64,000 nucleotides of DNA from Lytechinus variegatus (lineage: Eukaryota; Echinodermata; Echinoidea; Temnopleuroida; Toxopneustidae). The translations under genes were made by a program, and so were the position numbers. Numbering within the stretch: position 1 is the first letter of the stretch; each line of letters opens with the position of its first letter. Below, piece after piece: positions 25,201-38,100 of the stretch. Below the pieces are notes generated by a model. That model was given only the letters and a program-made list of their open reading frames with translations. It searched no databases and was not told the DNA's origin. Location of the stretch: the NCBI RefSeq assembly GCF_018143015.1, contig NC_054757.1, forward strand, positions 20,512,285 to 20,576,284. The letters run 5' to 3'.

Positions 25201-25385
25201 ACTCATGATTCTTAACCCTAAAAGGACTGGGACCATGATGCCCCCCCCCCCTAGACGCTCCGCGCGATATTTCCAAAACGCAATTAAAAAGGGGCCAAAT
25301 TTGCGACATACGGGTATAACATCGACACGTCATGTGACTTTTTACGATGCCATCATCCCCCCCCCCCCCGTCTATTAGGGTTGAG
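25201..25385. mobile_element. Small foldback bounded by CCCTAA / TTAGGG and C tracts
   Basis: TTAACCCTAAAAGG on the left and TATTAGGGTTGAGG on the right are inverted. Inside them CATGATGCCCC and GATGCCATCATCCCC also mirror one another. Noncoding. Confidence 0.4.
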
Positions 25386-25439
25386 GCACGAAGAATTATC
25401 CTCACAAGTCTTGTAGTAACATATAAAAATGAGAATATT

Positions 25440-26010
25440 GTTTTCTTGTTTGAAAGGGGCGACCGTTAACACATAAAATGGGTCCTTCTCAGGTGAAAGG
25501 GGCACAGAACACTTTCGTGAGGGTCACTTGTCTTGGGTACAAAGGGGGACTGACACGGGATAGTGCACTTCGAGAAGGCAAGGGGGTACTTGCTCACACG
25601 TAAAATGGATCCTTCTCAAGGGGCACAGAACATGTTCGTGAGGGGCACTTTTCTTGGGTAAAAATGGGCACTGATTCGAGAAAGGGCACTTACAAGAAAG
25701 GAAGGGGCACTTGCTCACACATAAAACGGGTGCTTGTCAGGTGAAAGGGGCGCAAATTACGTTCGTGAGGGGCACCTTTCTTGAGTAAAAATTGGCACTG
25801 ATTCGAGAGAGGGCACTTGCTCACACATAGAAAGGGTGCTTCTCAGGTGAAAGGGGCACCTTTCGGTTAAAATTGGCACTTATGCGAGAATTAAAGGGCA
25901 CTTGGCAACACCTAAAATTGGTCCTCCTCGGGTGAAAGGGGCACAGTACACGTTCGTGAGGAGGGCATTTTTTTTTTCTTGCGCAAAAACGGCATCTTTT
26001 CAGTGCTTCA
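25440..26010. repeat. Decayed tandem repeat, period about 80-125 bp, with GGGGCAC motifs
   Basis: Units containing CACACATAAAATGGGTCC, GGTGAAAGGGGCACAG and TTCGTGAGGGGCAC start near 25470, 25592, 25715, 25822 and 25905. Copies vary in length by deletion. It is followed by a C tract at 26034-26047. Confidence 0.8.
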
Positions 26011-26129
26011 AAAAGTGGGGGCACAGTGCCCAGCCCCCCCCCCCCCCGATTGTCTAACAATCCAATATTTAACCAAAAATAACGTACATGTATATTTTAC
26101 TTTACTTTTTTTATGGATTTGATGTATAT

Positions 26130-26900
26130 TATGGGTCCTTTGGTCGCAAAAGGGGTTAAATCCTGTTTGGGCCATTCCGAGAAAAATCATGTTTCTTTTA
26201 TTCTCCTATATTGCAATATTCTTATGAGAAACTTACTTGTCATGATGTACTACTCTGCCGTGCGAATATTAAATTGGGTGTAACAGATATCTACCTGTCT
26301 TCAGCTTTTTTCATATATATATTTTTAATGACCATTGTGGATCTAACACCTTTTGCACGCAAACGGAATTGGATCCAATCCCTTTTAAATAAAAATGGAT
26401 ACTTTGCCACTTTTTATCCACGTTTTAATGGGAATTTCACGTTTTCTTTGTTTTCATCAGAGCGACTAAAAATCTATAGGTTTTGGATCTACCCCTTTTT
26501 TTACAAATGAGCCGTTCAGAAGAGTTTCTTTGCAAGAAGGGGTAGATCCACTCCGAGAAAAAAATTCTTTTTTTTCCATTCTCCCACATTGCAATATTGT
26601 TCTGGAAACTAAAGTTTCATGATGCCTTACCACGTGAACATAAAATTAGGTATAAAATAAGAAATCTCCCTGTATTAATATCTTTTTTAAATATTCTTTT
26701 TCAAAAATGTTCTTTGTGGATCTAATCCCTTTTGCAAACAAACTGAAATGAATGTAACCCCTTTTGAAAAAAGGGATTTTTCTTTCTCATTTTTGTTCTC
26801 TTTTTGATGGGAAATTCTACTTTTCTTAGGTATCATCTTAAAGTGCTACTAAAGTCTATTCATTGAGAACACACAAAAAATCAAGTTTGATTACAAAATG
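26130..26900. repeat. Old tandem duplication, unit about 375 bp
   Basis: The segments at 26145-26515 and 26530-26890 share ordered blocks: CCGAGAAAAA, CATTGCAATATT, TGGATCTAA-CCTTTTGCA and a TTTTGATGGGAA-like stretch. A third start, TGGATCTAACCCCTTTTGCT, occurs at 26899. No gene. Confidence 0.65.
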
Positions 26901-26954
26901 GATCTAACCCCTTTTGCTATTGAGCTCTTCATATATCGTATTTATTTATTTATT

Positions 26955-27432
26955 TTAGTAATAATGATAATAATAGCTAGATTTATAAAGCGCATTTTGC
27001 CAGAGGATACAAAGCGCTGCTATTATTACCCCGGCTTTAGCTCGAGCTATCATCATCGGCGCTCAGGGCATGCAAGGAATTACTCCTGCCGGGTACCCAT
27101 TCACCTCACCTGGGTCGAGTGCAACAGTGTGGATAAATCTCTTGCTGAAGAAAAATACGCCATGGCAACGATTCGAACCCACGACCCTCTGTTTAAAAAA
27201 AAAATGGAATCTATTAGATTTTGGGTAATGTAGACGAACAGACCTGTACTGCTTTTTTATGTTTCTTTTCTTTTGTTGTTTTTGTATGTATTTTTTTTAT
27301 CAAAATGTAACTTATCCATACTGTACACTGTTATTTTTTATTGTTATTAAACTTGTTTTGTGATATGTGTATGAGATGGTTAAACGTTTTAAAAAAAGGC
27401 GAGAGGCAAAACCACTAGACCACGACGCACCC
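26955..27432 (-). mobile_element. SINE family A, split by an insertion
   Basis: 26955-27188 gives the body (ACCCCGGCTTTAGCTCGAGC, GGGTACCCATTCACCTCACC, CGATTCGAACCCACGACCCT). The last part of the tRNA-like head, AGGCGAGAGGCAAAACCACT, resumes at about 27397. The 200 bp between begins with an A run after CTGTTT and ends GTTTTAAAAAAA, so a later insertion at the GTTT is likely. Confidence 0.75.
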
Positions 27433-28009
27433 ATTTTATATGTTTATTTTTGTTTTCAACCTGATATTTTATTGATAATACTGATTTGGCCTTTCTTACC
27501 TCGACTTAATCGAAATCAAATTAAATTATTTTTTTTATATATGATCCGTTTCATTCACTGTCAAGTGTTTATCATAATTATAAAGGTAATAATTTGACGA
27601 TTTTGGGGGTCGATTTCATTTTTTATAACCGATTTGTTCAGCTTGGACATGTAACACCGTGAATTTAACTGAAAATTTTGATGTTGTCAAATACTATACA
27701 ATGGTTTATCAAATTTACCTCATTTTGTTTATTTTTGAGGAAAGGGAGGAGTGTCCCCCGCCCCCCCCCCCCGCGCCCCCGAGACCAACGCCAGTCTACC
27801 GATGATTGGATCAACCACATTCCCATGTTATGGGGGGGGGGGCTTTCACATTTTGATGGGTGTTTCATCAAGCTGATCGTAAGAGCGACTGTACAAATGA
27901 TTGGTCATCCTTTCAAAAAGGAGTATTCCAGGCTGGAAATAATATGATTATTTGAACAGATTAAGAAAAATTGGACAAACAAAATACTGAAATTTTGAAA
28001 ACCGGGAAG

Positions 28010-28440
28010 AAAAATAAATATATATATGGCATTTTAAAGAGGATAAGATAAGAGGATTACTCCGGTGAAACAGTTCTAAGCATGTCTTCATGAATATTCA
28101 ATGAGCAAAGTAATGATGTCATATCCTCACTTGTTTTTTGTATTTATCATATGAAATTAGATTTTTCTTTGTTTTCCTTTAAGAACCAAAATATTGGAAT
28201 AACAAGCGATTAAGTATATTAGATGTCCATTGCTACAACTTACTTTATTACAAAAGGAGATATATCAATCACACATGTATGAAAAAAATAAAAATTATTA
28301 TTCCTTGTAATAACGTATGAAAAAGTGGAATGTGGCATCATCAGCCAACCTAATAAATATTCACTACAACTTTCATGACTATAACTGTTTTCACAATAAA
28401 TTGATAAAATTTAAATTCAATAACTTCGCTTTTTGTCATC
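28010..28440. mobile_element. Very decayed foldback element
   Basis: GGTGAAACAGTTCTAAGCATG on the left is matched by the complement of CATGACTATAACTGTTTTCAC on the right, and ATGAATATTCAATG by CAACCTAATAAATATTCAC. About 60 bp arms, heavily mutated. Noncoding. Confidence 0.4.
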
Positions 28441-28755
28441 AGATTTTGATTGAATTTTCTGCATTTTGCTCTAGGAACTCTACTCTATTTATTTCAGATA
28501 AAAATATTTTCAGCCCGAAGCATCCCTATAAGAACTTAATCAACGCCAATTGAAATTTGATGTGTATAATTTACTACAACAATGGGATCAACAGTCATTC
28601 GTACTGAAGTCGCTTGTTACTTCGTGAAGAGCTCTTTGAAATGCCCATGGGATATGAAAGTCTCTAAAGTCTGCTCGTAGACTAGGAAATAAAAAATTGC
28701 AACTGTATCTTGCCACCGTCTCCAAATTATTATATCTTGTTTACTTTATGTTAAG

Positions 28756-28815
28756 CAACGGACGTAGAGGGCAGCAACACATAATCTTGTGTGTTGCTGC
28801 CCTCTACGTTCGTTG
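28756..28815. repeat. Near-perfect 26 bp hairpin with ACGTAGAGGGCAGCAACA arms, copy 2
   Basis: Arms 28756-28781 and 28790-28815 pair with one mismatch around an eight-base loop. The arm core ACGTAGAGGGC is shared with 23153-23212, so this is a family of small palindromes rather than chance. Confidence 0.75.
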
Positions 28816-29600
28816 ATATTAATTATACTTTGAAATATTGTTTCTCTGATGCTCACTGAAAAAAAAATTATTATTATTCATGAATGAACAGATATATATT
28901 ATAATTGATATAAATTATCTGCAAAGCAAAGTATGTAAATCGATTATATCAAATGTCTTTTTTATGAGTGGCGATTTGGGGAATATTATATATTGGGATA
29001 AGGAAATAAATGAAATATATCAAAAATAAGTTTCGGAGTCATCGTTCTTTTCTGTGTCATTTGTCAGTAGGCCTAAAAGATGAAAGAAAGAAAGAAAGGA
29101 AGAAACCACCAACTGTCTATCACAATTTTTGGGCAGGTGTTTCTGCATTTATTGATAATTCAATGCATGAATCACAGTAATCATAATGCATGTAAACAAA
29201 TGAAATACAAAAAATAAATGATAGAATTAAAAATTGTAACAATTCCATAATAGAAGAATAATTTACATAGATATTCATGTAAGCAATGACAAATATATAA
29301 AGAAAATGCAGTGGCCAGCTATCGTAGGCAAAATGCTTGAGAGAATAGCAGCCAGTGGAAGGGAGCTACATGAAAACCATTGTAGAGAGGACTTCATGGG
29401 TCTATTAAAAAATTAATTGATTATTTGTAATTAATATTAAGGGGAAAAGGGTAACGGGTCAAGTGAAGTGAGTGAGTGTGGGTGCGCGTGCAGGTGAGAT
29501 TTTTACTAATACTCTGATATAAGAAATCTCTTTAAGAAAGCTTTAAAGGAAAAAAAGAGATGTAGCTTGTTTGATGTTAGTAGGCAAAGTGTTCCAAACT
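28816..29600. other. Nothing gene-like
   Basis: AT-rich intergenic DNA with a small GAAA run near 29080-29100. No repeat or coding frame was recognised. Confidence 0.4.
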
Positions 29601-30206
29601 TAAAGGTCAAGTCCACCTCAGAAAAATGTTGATTTGAATCAATAGAGAATAATCAGACAAGCACAATGCTGAAGATTTCATCAAAATCGGATGTAAAATA
29701 AGAAAATTATGACATTTCAAAGTTTCGCTTATTTTTAACAAAAACAGTTATATGAACGAGCCAGCTACATCCAAATGAGAGAGTCGATGATGTCATTCAC
29801 TCACTATTTCTTTTTTTTTATTTTTTGAAATATGAAATATTTTTATTTTCTCGTCATTGTCATGTGAAATGAAGTTTCATTCCTCCCTGAACACGTGGAA
29901 TTCCAATATTTTAACATTTTGTGCTTCAGGCAAGGAGGTCCCAATCGTCAAATTCGTAAAAATTGAAATATTGTATAATTCAAACAATAAAAAACAAAGA
30001 AATAGTGAGTGAATGACATCATCGACTCTCTCATTTGGATGTAGCTGGCTCGTTCATATAACTGTTGTTGTGAAATGAAGCGAAACTTTGAAATGTCATA
30101 ACTTTCTTATTTTACATCCGATTTTGATGAAATTTTTAGTGTTATGCTTGTTGAATTTTTCTCTTTTTATTCAAATCAAGTTTTTGTTGGGGTGGACTTG
30201 TCCTTT
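29601..30206. mobile_element. TA-flanked foldback MITE, family 1, copy B
   Basis: TAAAGGTCAAGTCCACCTCA on the left and GGGGTGGACTTGTCCTTT on the right. By eye it is nearly collinear with 2356-2962 and highly similar to it. The right-hand TA has been lost. Noncoding. Confidence 0.88.
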
Positions 30207-30879
30207 CAGGACCGTGATGAATTTTGTTTTGTGAGCAATGATTAGTTTTTTATTTGTTAGGTGAAAGTCAGATGGATTTCGTGTAGGTTATGAATGAATG
30301 TCTCTGTTCTAAAGAAAAATATTACGGAAGGATGCTGGTATGGTGTTGTTGGAAAATTTGTACATGAAAATAGTGGTTTAATAAGTGTGAATAACGTAAA
30401 TTTTTAATGTTTTAAAATGATGAAATATAGGATCGGTACGGGCTAGATAATGAGAGTGAAAAAATACGAAGAGCTTTCTTTTGAAGGCGTAATATCGAGT
30501 CTATTTTTATTTTGTTACTATTTCCCCAAAGTGAGCTTTTCATGCTAAAACCGTATTGTATCTCTTAATTTGACATTTTCCCCCATACACCATATTTGCC
30601 CCCTCTTTTTTCTTGGAGGAAGGGGGCACTTGCTATTTTACAAAGAGGTTTCTTGGACTCATATTGGGGAGTTGATTTATATTGAATATTTTTTTTAATT
30701 TTAGTTGAATTGATTTATAAGAAATAACGCATAACTTAATTAAGATAATATTGAATGACTCTTTGGCCTGGGCTTTCCTTCAGATCATTCGAATCAACCT
30801 GTTCTCCCGGCCTGTTGTAAGGTAATAAGACTTGACCTTTAAGGGTCAACCGCACAGGGTTTTCGCGCTGTCTTTGGCC

Positions 30880-31049
30880 TGGTTCTGATAACCATGGACC
30901 ATGTGATAACGAACAAACCTTTTAAAGCCATAATAATATTCACAATATACCGTATTCTCACAGGCAGTGAGTCATAGCTCTCTCCAAGCAGCTCCATTTG
31001 CTAGACAGTTGCAGTATCTCGTTCAACAGCCAGACTTCGACGATTTAAG
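30880..31049 (+). promoter_or_regulatory. Candidate 5' noncoding exon for sulfotransferase copy 1
   Basis: Nonrepetitive sequence ending in a consensus donor (ATTTAAG then GTAAGTCT) at 31049/31050. Copy 1's ATG is flush with an acceptor, so a 5' UTR exon must lie upstream, and this is the best donor I saw in the preceding unique sequence. Transcription from here is not shown by sequence alone. Confidence 0.25.
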
Positions 31050-31384
31050 GTAAGTCTAACTGATTCATAATATGCATTATTAATCAATGCTTGGCGATAT
31101 TACTTACTTTTAGTTTAGACAGGAATGAGAGTAGGGAATAACCTATAAAGTTTATAAGGTATAACTTTAAAGTTTGCAAGTTGTCCCCTTCCGGCCCATG
31201 TGCTGTGTATTATCTCTGTATCCAGTAAGGTATTTTGAAAGCTGCAAAGGTATTTGAAACTCCCCCTGCTAACTCCTCCCCAAGCTCATCCTCCTACCCA
31301 TATATCTGCCCCCCCCCCCTTTCTTTTCATCCTCCAGTGAAATTTTACTCCACATCTCTTTCCATTCTCTTTCTTTAGGTCTTT

Positions 31385-31530
31385 ATTTAACACCAGTTAG
31401 TATTCAAACAGCATTTGATTCCAAACTGGTGTTCTTTCAATACTCTGGTGTGGAGATATATTGTAGATTCCGGGCAGGTGTTTAATAAATCAGCACCGGT
31501 CGGGTGTTTTTGCAGTCCATACATGTATAC
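31385..31530. mobile_element. Fragment of the GGTGTT-rich MITE family
   Basis: TCCAAACTGGTGTT, CTCTGGTGTGGAGATATA and AGATTCCGGGCAGGTGTT match the order of the full element at 53481-53707. The termini are missing. Confidence 0.6.
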
Positions 31531-32811
31531 ATTTTCTTGGCATCTTAAAACTTTGTCAGGTGGTTTCCTGACGTACAGACACATATCATACCATGTATAC
31601 CCTTCATGCTTATAAAATGCCTCCTTGCTATGATCTGAATAATGAATTTACAAATAAGTCACTTAAAAATCAGATAATGTTCCATCCGAACTTAATGTTC
31701 AAATTTGCATTATTACATTTTCACAGAACAAAATATAATGGCTGTAAATGCTGCCGTGTCATTTGCAAATAAAACTTATACAAACAACATAATTATTGAA
31801 GTAGGTACAATGTATGATTATGTTTGATATGTTCGAGTCACCGTCGCGAGGTATTTTACCTGGGATTCGGATTATTTGCTTTCACTATACGTTATCTGCA
31901 TTCTGAACTCGGTTTAAACATTGGACCCCGGATATAACCAAGGAAACCTAAACCATGAATGCCAAACCCAGGCATGCCAAGCCCGGCTAATCCAGGGGGC
32001 ACGAGATCACATACGTGCCCCCTTTTTATCCAAAGGCACGAAGTGCTCCTTCCTTTTATGGTGATTTTCTCCCTATAGGTTTTGATTTTATTTTTAGAGA
32101 GAAAATTACCAATTTCGGGACTACACGAACGTCATATTTCCTGTGCCCCCCCCCCCCCCCTGGTTCAGAAATTCTGGATACGCCCCTGTCTGGATATGAT
32201 TACCACTACTCCAGCCACAGACCCTGACCCCAAAATATCCGCTACAGGCCTACATTAAAGGTATTGTTTAACTTTGTGAGCAGCTGATTTAAAAATTCTC
32301 AAACCATGATGAAACATGTGTACAAGTGCATGTATTAGAACTAATAAACCCTGAACACAACCATTATTGAGAATAAAAAGCTAAACTACAAGGCAAACCC
32401 CGATTTTTTAAATATATAGGCGTCTTATAGACACCTAAATAGTACACATAAGTGTATGGGATTAAATTAAGATGGTTTTTCCGTCACTTTATATTTCAAT
32501 TTTTGAAGCACTAAATAATTATTTTCGAACGCATTTTTCTGGGCTTCATTTTTGTAACATATCACAGACACAGGTGACAAGTGTGACCTTCTAGCTCAGA
32601 TTTTTTTTTAAGTCAAACCAATGTTAATCAATCACTTTAATAATGTTTCCATTATACTTTACGGTACATGCACTTCTCGAATCAATTTATGAAAACTGAA
32701 TCTATTATAATTATAAATTCCAAATAATAGGTATACAAGTCGTGACATTTTATAACACTTCGCAACATCACAGTACAAGGAGGGAATGAGAGTGACTAAC
32801 ATCCCTTCACC
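31531..32811. other. No gene recognised
   Basis: Contains a degraded short element (about 31995-32190) with GGGGGCACG, a C tract and a TTCTGGATACGCCCCTG-like terminus. The rest is AT-rich and featureless. Confidence 0.4.
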
Positions 32812-33913
32812 CAGGGGCGGATCCAGCTTTCACACCAATAGGGGGGGGGGGCCGAAAAATATTTTGATCAACATTTTTCTCGATTGGCCGCTACAATCTG
32901 GCTTTTTTTTGGGGGGGGTTCAGGGGGTAGTAGTCCTGACTAAAGACTGAAGTTTTAAGTATTAGTTTTTTATTGCTATAGACAATATAAGGTATCTCAT
33001 GTGGTCTTAATATATAATGCGAGCGCGAAGCGCGAGCTAAAAATCTCTGTTTTTTATGTCCTTAGAACTGAAAATTCAGAGCAGTTTTTATAATCATGAC
33101 AAAGATAAGTATCCGACTAAACAATGCGAGCGCGAAGCGCGAGCCGAAATTTCATCATATAGTAAACGTGAAAAGTGACTCAATTAGGACTGTTCTTAGT
33201 GATTAATGAAGAGGAACAAGTATCACTCATTAAATAATGAGAGTGCGAAGCGCGAGTTCAAAATTTCTGATATTCCGACCTGAAAAAAATGAGCAGTCTA
33301 AGCGCGTTTTTACTTGAATAAACAAGCCGTGTGTCTCAAACAATTAAATGCGAGCGCGAAGCATGAGCTTAATTTTTTTATATACTGACATGATAAAGGA
33401 GCATTTTGACAAATTTTGGTAAGATTTCCAAAGAGCATAGGTTTTTCCACAAATCAAACAATGCGAGCGCGCATCGCGAGCTGAACATTTTGATACACAT
33501 TAACAATTTTTTTAAATCAAACAAAATAATGAAAGCTTGATGTGCGAGCTAAAAAATTGTGTGCAAATTGATATCAGAACTGGATATATTGTATATATAT
33601 ATTGGTTATATATTAGTGTCATTTAACCCTCTTGAATGGGATTCATTACACAGGCAATGCGAGCGCGAAGCGCGAGCGAAAAATTTTATATAAAGTCTAT
33701 TTTCCATTCTTCCCCTCACCTTTTTTTTGCTTCCTTTCGGGGTCGGGCCGGTCGTTACGAGGCTGTAAATTACACATCATGGGTAAAATACCTCTTTCTT
33801 ACTTTTCTTTCTGTTTTTCGTAGTTTCTATCAAGGTAAAGAGTACACTTTTTCTGCAGGTTGTCAAAAAATAGGGGGGCCGGGGCCGCTGGCCCCCTCCT
33901 GGATCCGCGCCTG
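32812..33913. mobile_element. 1.1 kb element with GGCGGATCC termini and CpG-rich repeated core, copy 2
   Basis: Collinear with 13321-14414. It has the same termini and the same series of GCGAGCGCGAAGCGCGAGC cores near 33018, 33124, 33237, 33348, 33462 and 33656. Differences are mostly single bases and small indels, so the two copies are fairly young or have been homogenised. Noncoding. Confidence 0.87.
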
Positions 33914-34600
33914 CCTCCCCCCCTCTTAACCCCATGACATTTCAAGTTGTGGAAAATGTTAAGGAAAAGGGGGAGAACAAGAAGAAATAAGTGAAAAGGG
34001 GGGATTTTAAAAAAAAGTGAAAAGGGGGCATCAAAATACCATGCCAGCGCCCCCTGATAAGTATAAAAAATTTACTCTGAAAAAAAAAATGCTGAAACAG
34101 TAAGGACTTTAACTTTAAAAACTGTCAGAAATATATTTTGTGAATACCTATACACTGAAAGCCCGACCCACACTTGTGTTCACGTTATTTTCTTTTTTCT
34201 CCACTAAGTAATCTAGTAAAAAAAATATGAGCATTATCATGCCCTCATGATTTGCCATGGCCCTGGGAAGCGTGCATGGGTGTCGTTTAAGCACCCATGA
34301 TTAGGCTGGGAGATGCTGCATGTATTATCCACCATAGGCAGCTCCCCCCCCCCCTCCCCTGGAAATATAATAGCTATGCTAAAGAGCAGAAATGAAACCA
34401 AAATCACCATTTTGTTAGATTTTTGCTGGACAAAAATCAGCTTTATTTTCTAGTGTAACTTTTTTTTTGCTTGTCAAAGTATCAAAAACCAGCACCCCTG
34501 TGAAAAGAAATCGGGCCTTGGCTTTTGTGTTAAATATTTTGGACTTACCTTTTCAATTCACTCTCTGTCCCTTTTTTTTGGTTTTTCACTTTACTACAAG

Positions 34601-35107
34601 ATGTCTGATTCAAAACCCTTCCGGGTCATCATGTGGTGTGTACCACGTTCGATATCGACTGCCATCGCTAAGTGTTTCAGTTTTATTGATAACACAGAGG
34701 TAAGTATTAATATGATGAAGATGAGATTGATAATTATGATAAAGGTGATGGTAGTGGTGATGGTGATGATGATGATGGTGATGATGATGATGATGATGAA
34801 GGAGGAGAAGAAGGTGACGACGATGATGATGATGATGATGACATGGTGGTTATGATGATGATGATATAAACGATAAAGAATGGGTATTAAATGAAGAATA
34901 AGAAAATAAAAAGAAAAGACACGAATGGGTAAAAGAAGAAGAAAACAAACGGATGAATATCAATGGCAATACCAGCCATGACGATTATTATACGTGTTGA
35001 TATTGATGATTAATATACTGTCCTGTCAGGTTATCTAAAATGATAGAAAGGTGAGGGAAATGCTTTGTTTTGATTCAAACGCAGCTTGAGAGGTCAACTC
35101 TTTATCT

Positions 35108-35138
<31 letters not shown>

Positions 35139-38100
35139 TGTAAAGAAATGGGTGAAGAGAACAATGGTAGGCGTAGCTTCAATCAAGGTTCACCAGAGCT
35201 ATCTACCTTTGGAAAAATTGGTGATGCCGAAAAAATGTCTCTGCCGGGAATCGAACCCGGGCCCCCAGGTTTGAACGCCGGGTTTCAAAGGGTAGATAGC
35301 TCTGGGAAACCTTGATTGAAGCTACGCCTACCTTTGTTCTCTTTATCCATTTCTGTCACACAATATTTAAATAAAAAGAGTTGCCAAAGCTGTAGTACGT
35401 GTATAACTTCACACATTTGCATTCTTTCTCCCATACGTGTACTGTATCAAAGCAATAGCTTCGATCCAGCTGAGGCATGGCCGCTTGTCATTGTTTAAAA
35501 CCCAACTTAACCCGAAATGGGAAATTAAAATTGGTATGGTGTCGAAAATCTGTCTATCTGACGGTCAATCGGATCGGGGCGCCCTAGCCACTAACCCGTC
35601 TCTGTGGTCTAGTGGTTAAGGCACCGGCGTTCAAAGCTGGGGGCCCGGGTTCAATTCCCGGCAGAGACATTTTTCGGCATCACCAATTTTTCCAAAAGGG
35701 TAGATAGCTCTGGGAACATTGATTTAAGCTACGCCTACCTTTGTTCTCTTCATCCATTTCTGTCACACAATATATATATAAATACATATATGTAAAACAG
35801 TAATGATTTGCAGATGTTTATTATTTGGAATAGGTTCAACAAAATATGCTTTACCCAAGACAATGTATCAATAATCTCAAAAGATAGAATAAAGTGGAAA
35901 CGCCTCTTCATATCAAAATCCAAATGAGCCATTCATTTTTTCCTTTCAACATGTTCAAGGTATGGTTTGAGCCCTACTGTCTAGCCTTCTTTCAAGACTT
36001 TACGCTGAAAGCAATGGGCGTGCCTCTTCCGAGGAGCTGCGGTGATTTTGACCCGGAGGCGCTCTTAGGTCCAATGAAAGCCATGATGAAAGGCTCTCCC
36101 ATGGAACATGCTTTCATGCCAGAAAAGATGGACGTGTCACTAATGTTGTAAGTATATTCCAAAGCAATTTTAAACAGTTACAGTTAAAATAAATTTATTC
36201 AGCTGAATGGTTTAGTTAATATCCGAATCTCGGTACTTTAGATACTATATAATATAATATTGATCATGGAAATTTCGAATACAAGACTGAAAACATAGTG
36301 AACTGAATAGAACATTCAAATTTCAAAAGATCGATGTGCATGCTCAGTCCTGATGTAGGTAACCTTGATCTCTGAGCATGAGCAGGGGTGGTTGTTTATC
36401 TCAGAAAGCTTCCTAACACATCAACCTTTTTATTATCGTATAAGATGAAGCCATGAGAAAGAGACAATTACCCAATCTCTAAACCACCTTTTCAATACTA
36501 TTGCTTTAATTCCTTCGTTCCCTAAAAAGGATGTATTGCTTATTTTGTTTAATGCATGCCCAGATCCTAAAGTTAAAAGTGGCAAATAATTGTTCTAAAG
36601 TACCAACATTGGGGTGATATTAAGTTGATAATTACTGCCAATGTTTAAGTAACGCAAGACATGATGTTCTATATATATCTTTCATTTAATTTCTAGACTT
36701 TGATCCGATTTATCACTAAATAATCGAATGCATGCCCGGACTGAATAAATTATATATTTATTACTAGGTGTTTTTTTGGGGGGGCTGTTTTGAGAAAAGA
36801 AATCAATCCTGCGTTAATGTCATGAGCCACAAAAAAATTGTGGGCCTGATATGGCGTATCGCGTAACATTAATAGAAAGATGCGAGCGAACGAAGCGAGC
36901 TAGCAAGAAATTAAACAATGTTATTACAAAATCCAAGTCTTTAATAGATTGTGACACGATATTTAGAAAATAATATCATATTTCACCCTTTCCTTTTCCC
37001 TTTTTCTTGGTTGTGAACACCCCCCCCCCCCCCCCTTCATCTGTACGCCAATGGTTTTGGGTCATCAATTATAATTTACCATTACTTTTTTGAACTCATT
37101 TGTAATTTTCATTTATTCAAACGTTTCTATTCGTCATGCACTAGTGAAACACAAATTATCCCTATCATGCCTATGGCGATGATAAATCATTAATTCAAAT
37201 CAGTTATGCCACTGGCACAAGAAAGAGGCTCTTCTTTATTTTATGAAAACATTAAATATATTAGGCCCTATGATTTCACTGAATGATTTATTTAGAATAC
37301 TAATTTCATCCATCTGTAAAGGTCTCTACTCACCAGATGGCCATCGATCTGAATTTGCCGGTATTATTCTTGCATTTTTTTAAAATAAAGACTCGCGGCG
37401 GTCAACTAAATTGGGAATGAGATCACTGGGTTGATTTTCTTTCTGAAATTATTCATACACAGTAAATATATCTTAAACAAAATGTTAAAAACTTTGTTTA
37501 AGCATGTCAGTCTAACAGCTATTGGTTAAAAAAAGCAATATTGTCTATACATTAGTATAGATCACATTTTGCGTAATATTTACGTACCCTGCATTCTTCT
37601 GTTTCTTCTTCTTATCATTATTATCATTCTTCTTCTTCATCATCTTCTTCTTTTCTTCTCTTTCTTTTTTTTCTTGTCCCCCCCCCCCCTCGTCGAAAAT
37701 GTTCTTCTTCGTCGTCTTCTTCTTTCTCCCCTTTCTCCTCCTCCTCCTTCTTCTTTTTCTTCTTCTTATTATCATCATTCTTCTTCATCATCATCATCTT
37801 CTTCTTCTTCTCCTTCTTTTCTTCTCTTTCTTTTTCTTATTTTCAAGATTTCAATAAACACAGTACTTACTATTACGATCCTCGATTTTCAAAAAGTATT
37901 GAAATTATTTTCCTTCTGATTTCAAGAGTTGTTTTTTCTTATTCTTGAATTTTCTAGGCGCGATGGGATAAGGCAACAACTTGAAAGTCAACCCGACAAA
38001 CCCATATTCATCAAGGACATGGCCTATGGCGTCACAGGGTACCTAGATCTCTTACCCAAGAAAGAGGCAGGTTACAAACACACGTTTCTGATCCGTGATC

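Noticed and set aside
37569-37919. 116-codon Leu/Ser-rich frame
   Set aside because: Same kind of CTT/CTC tract, located in a sulfotransferase intron.
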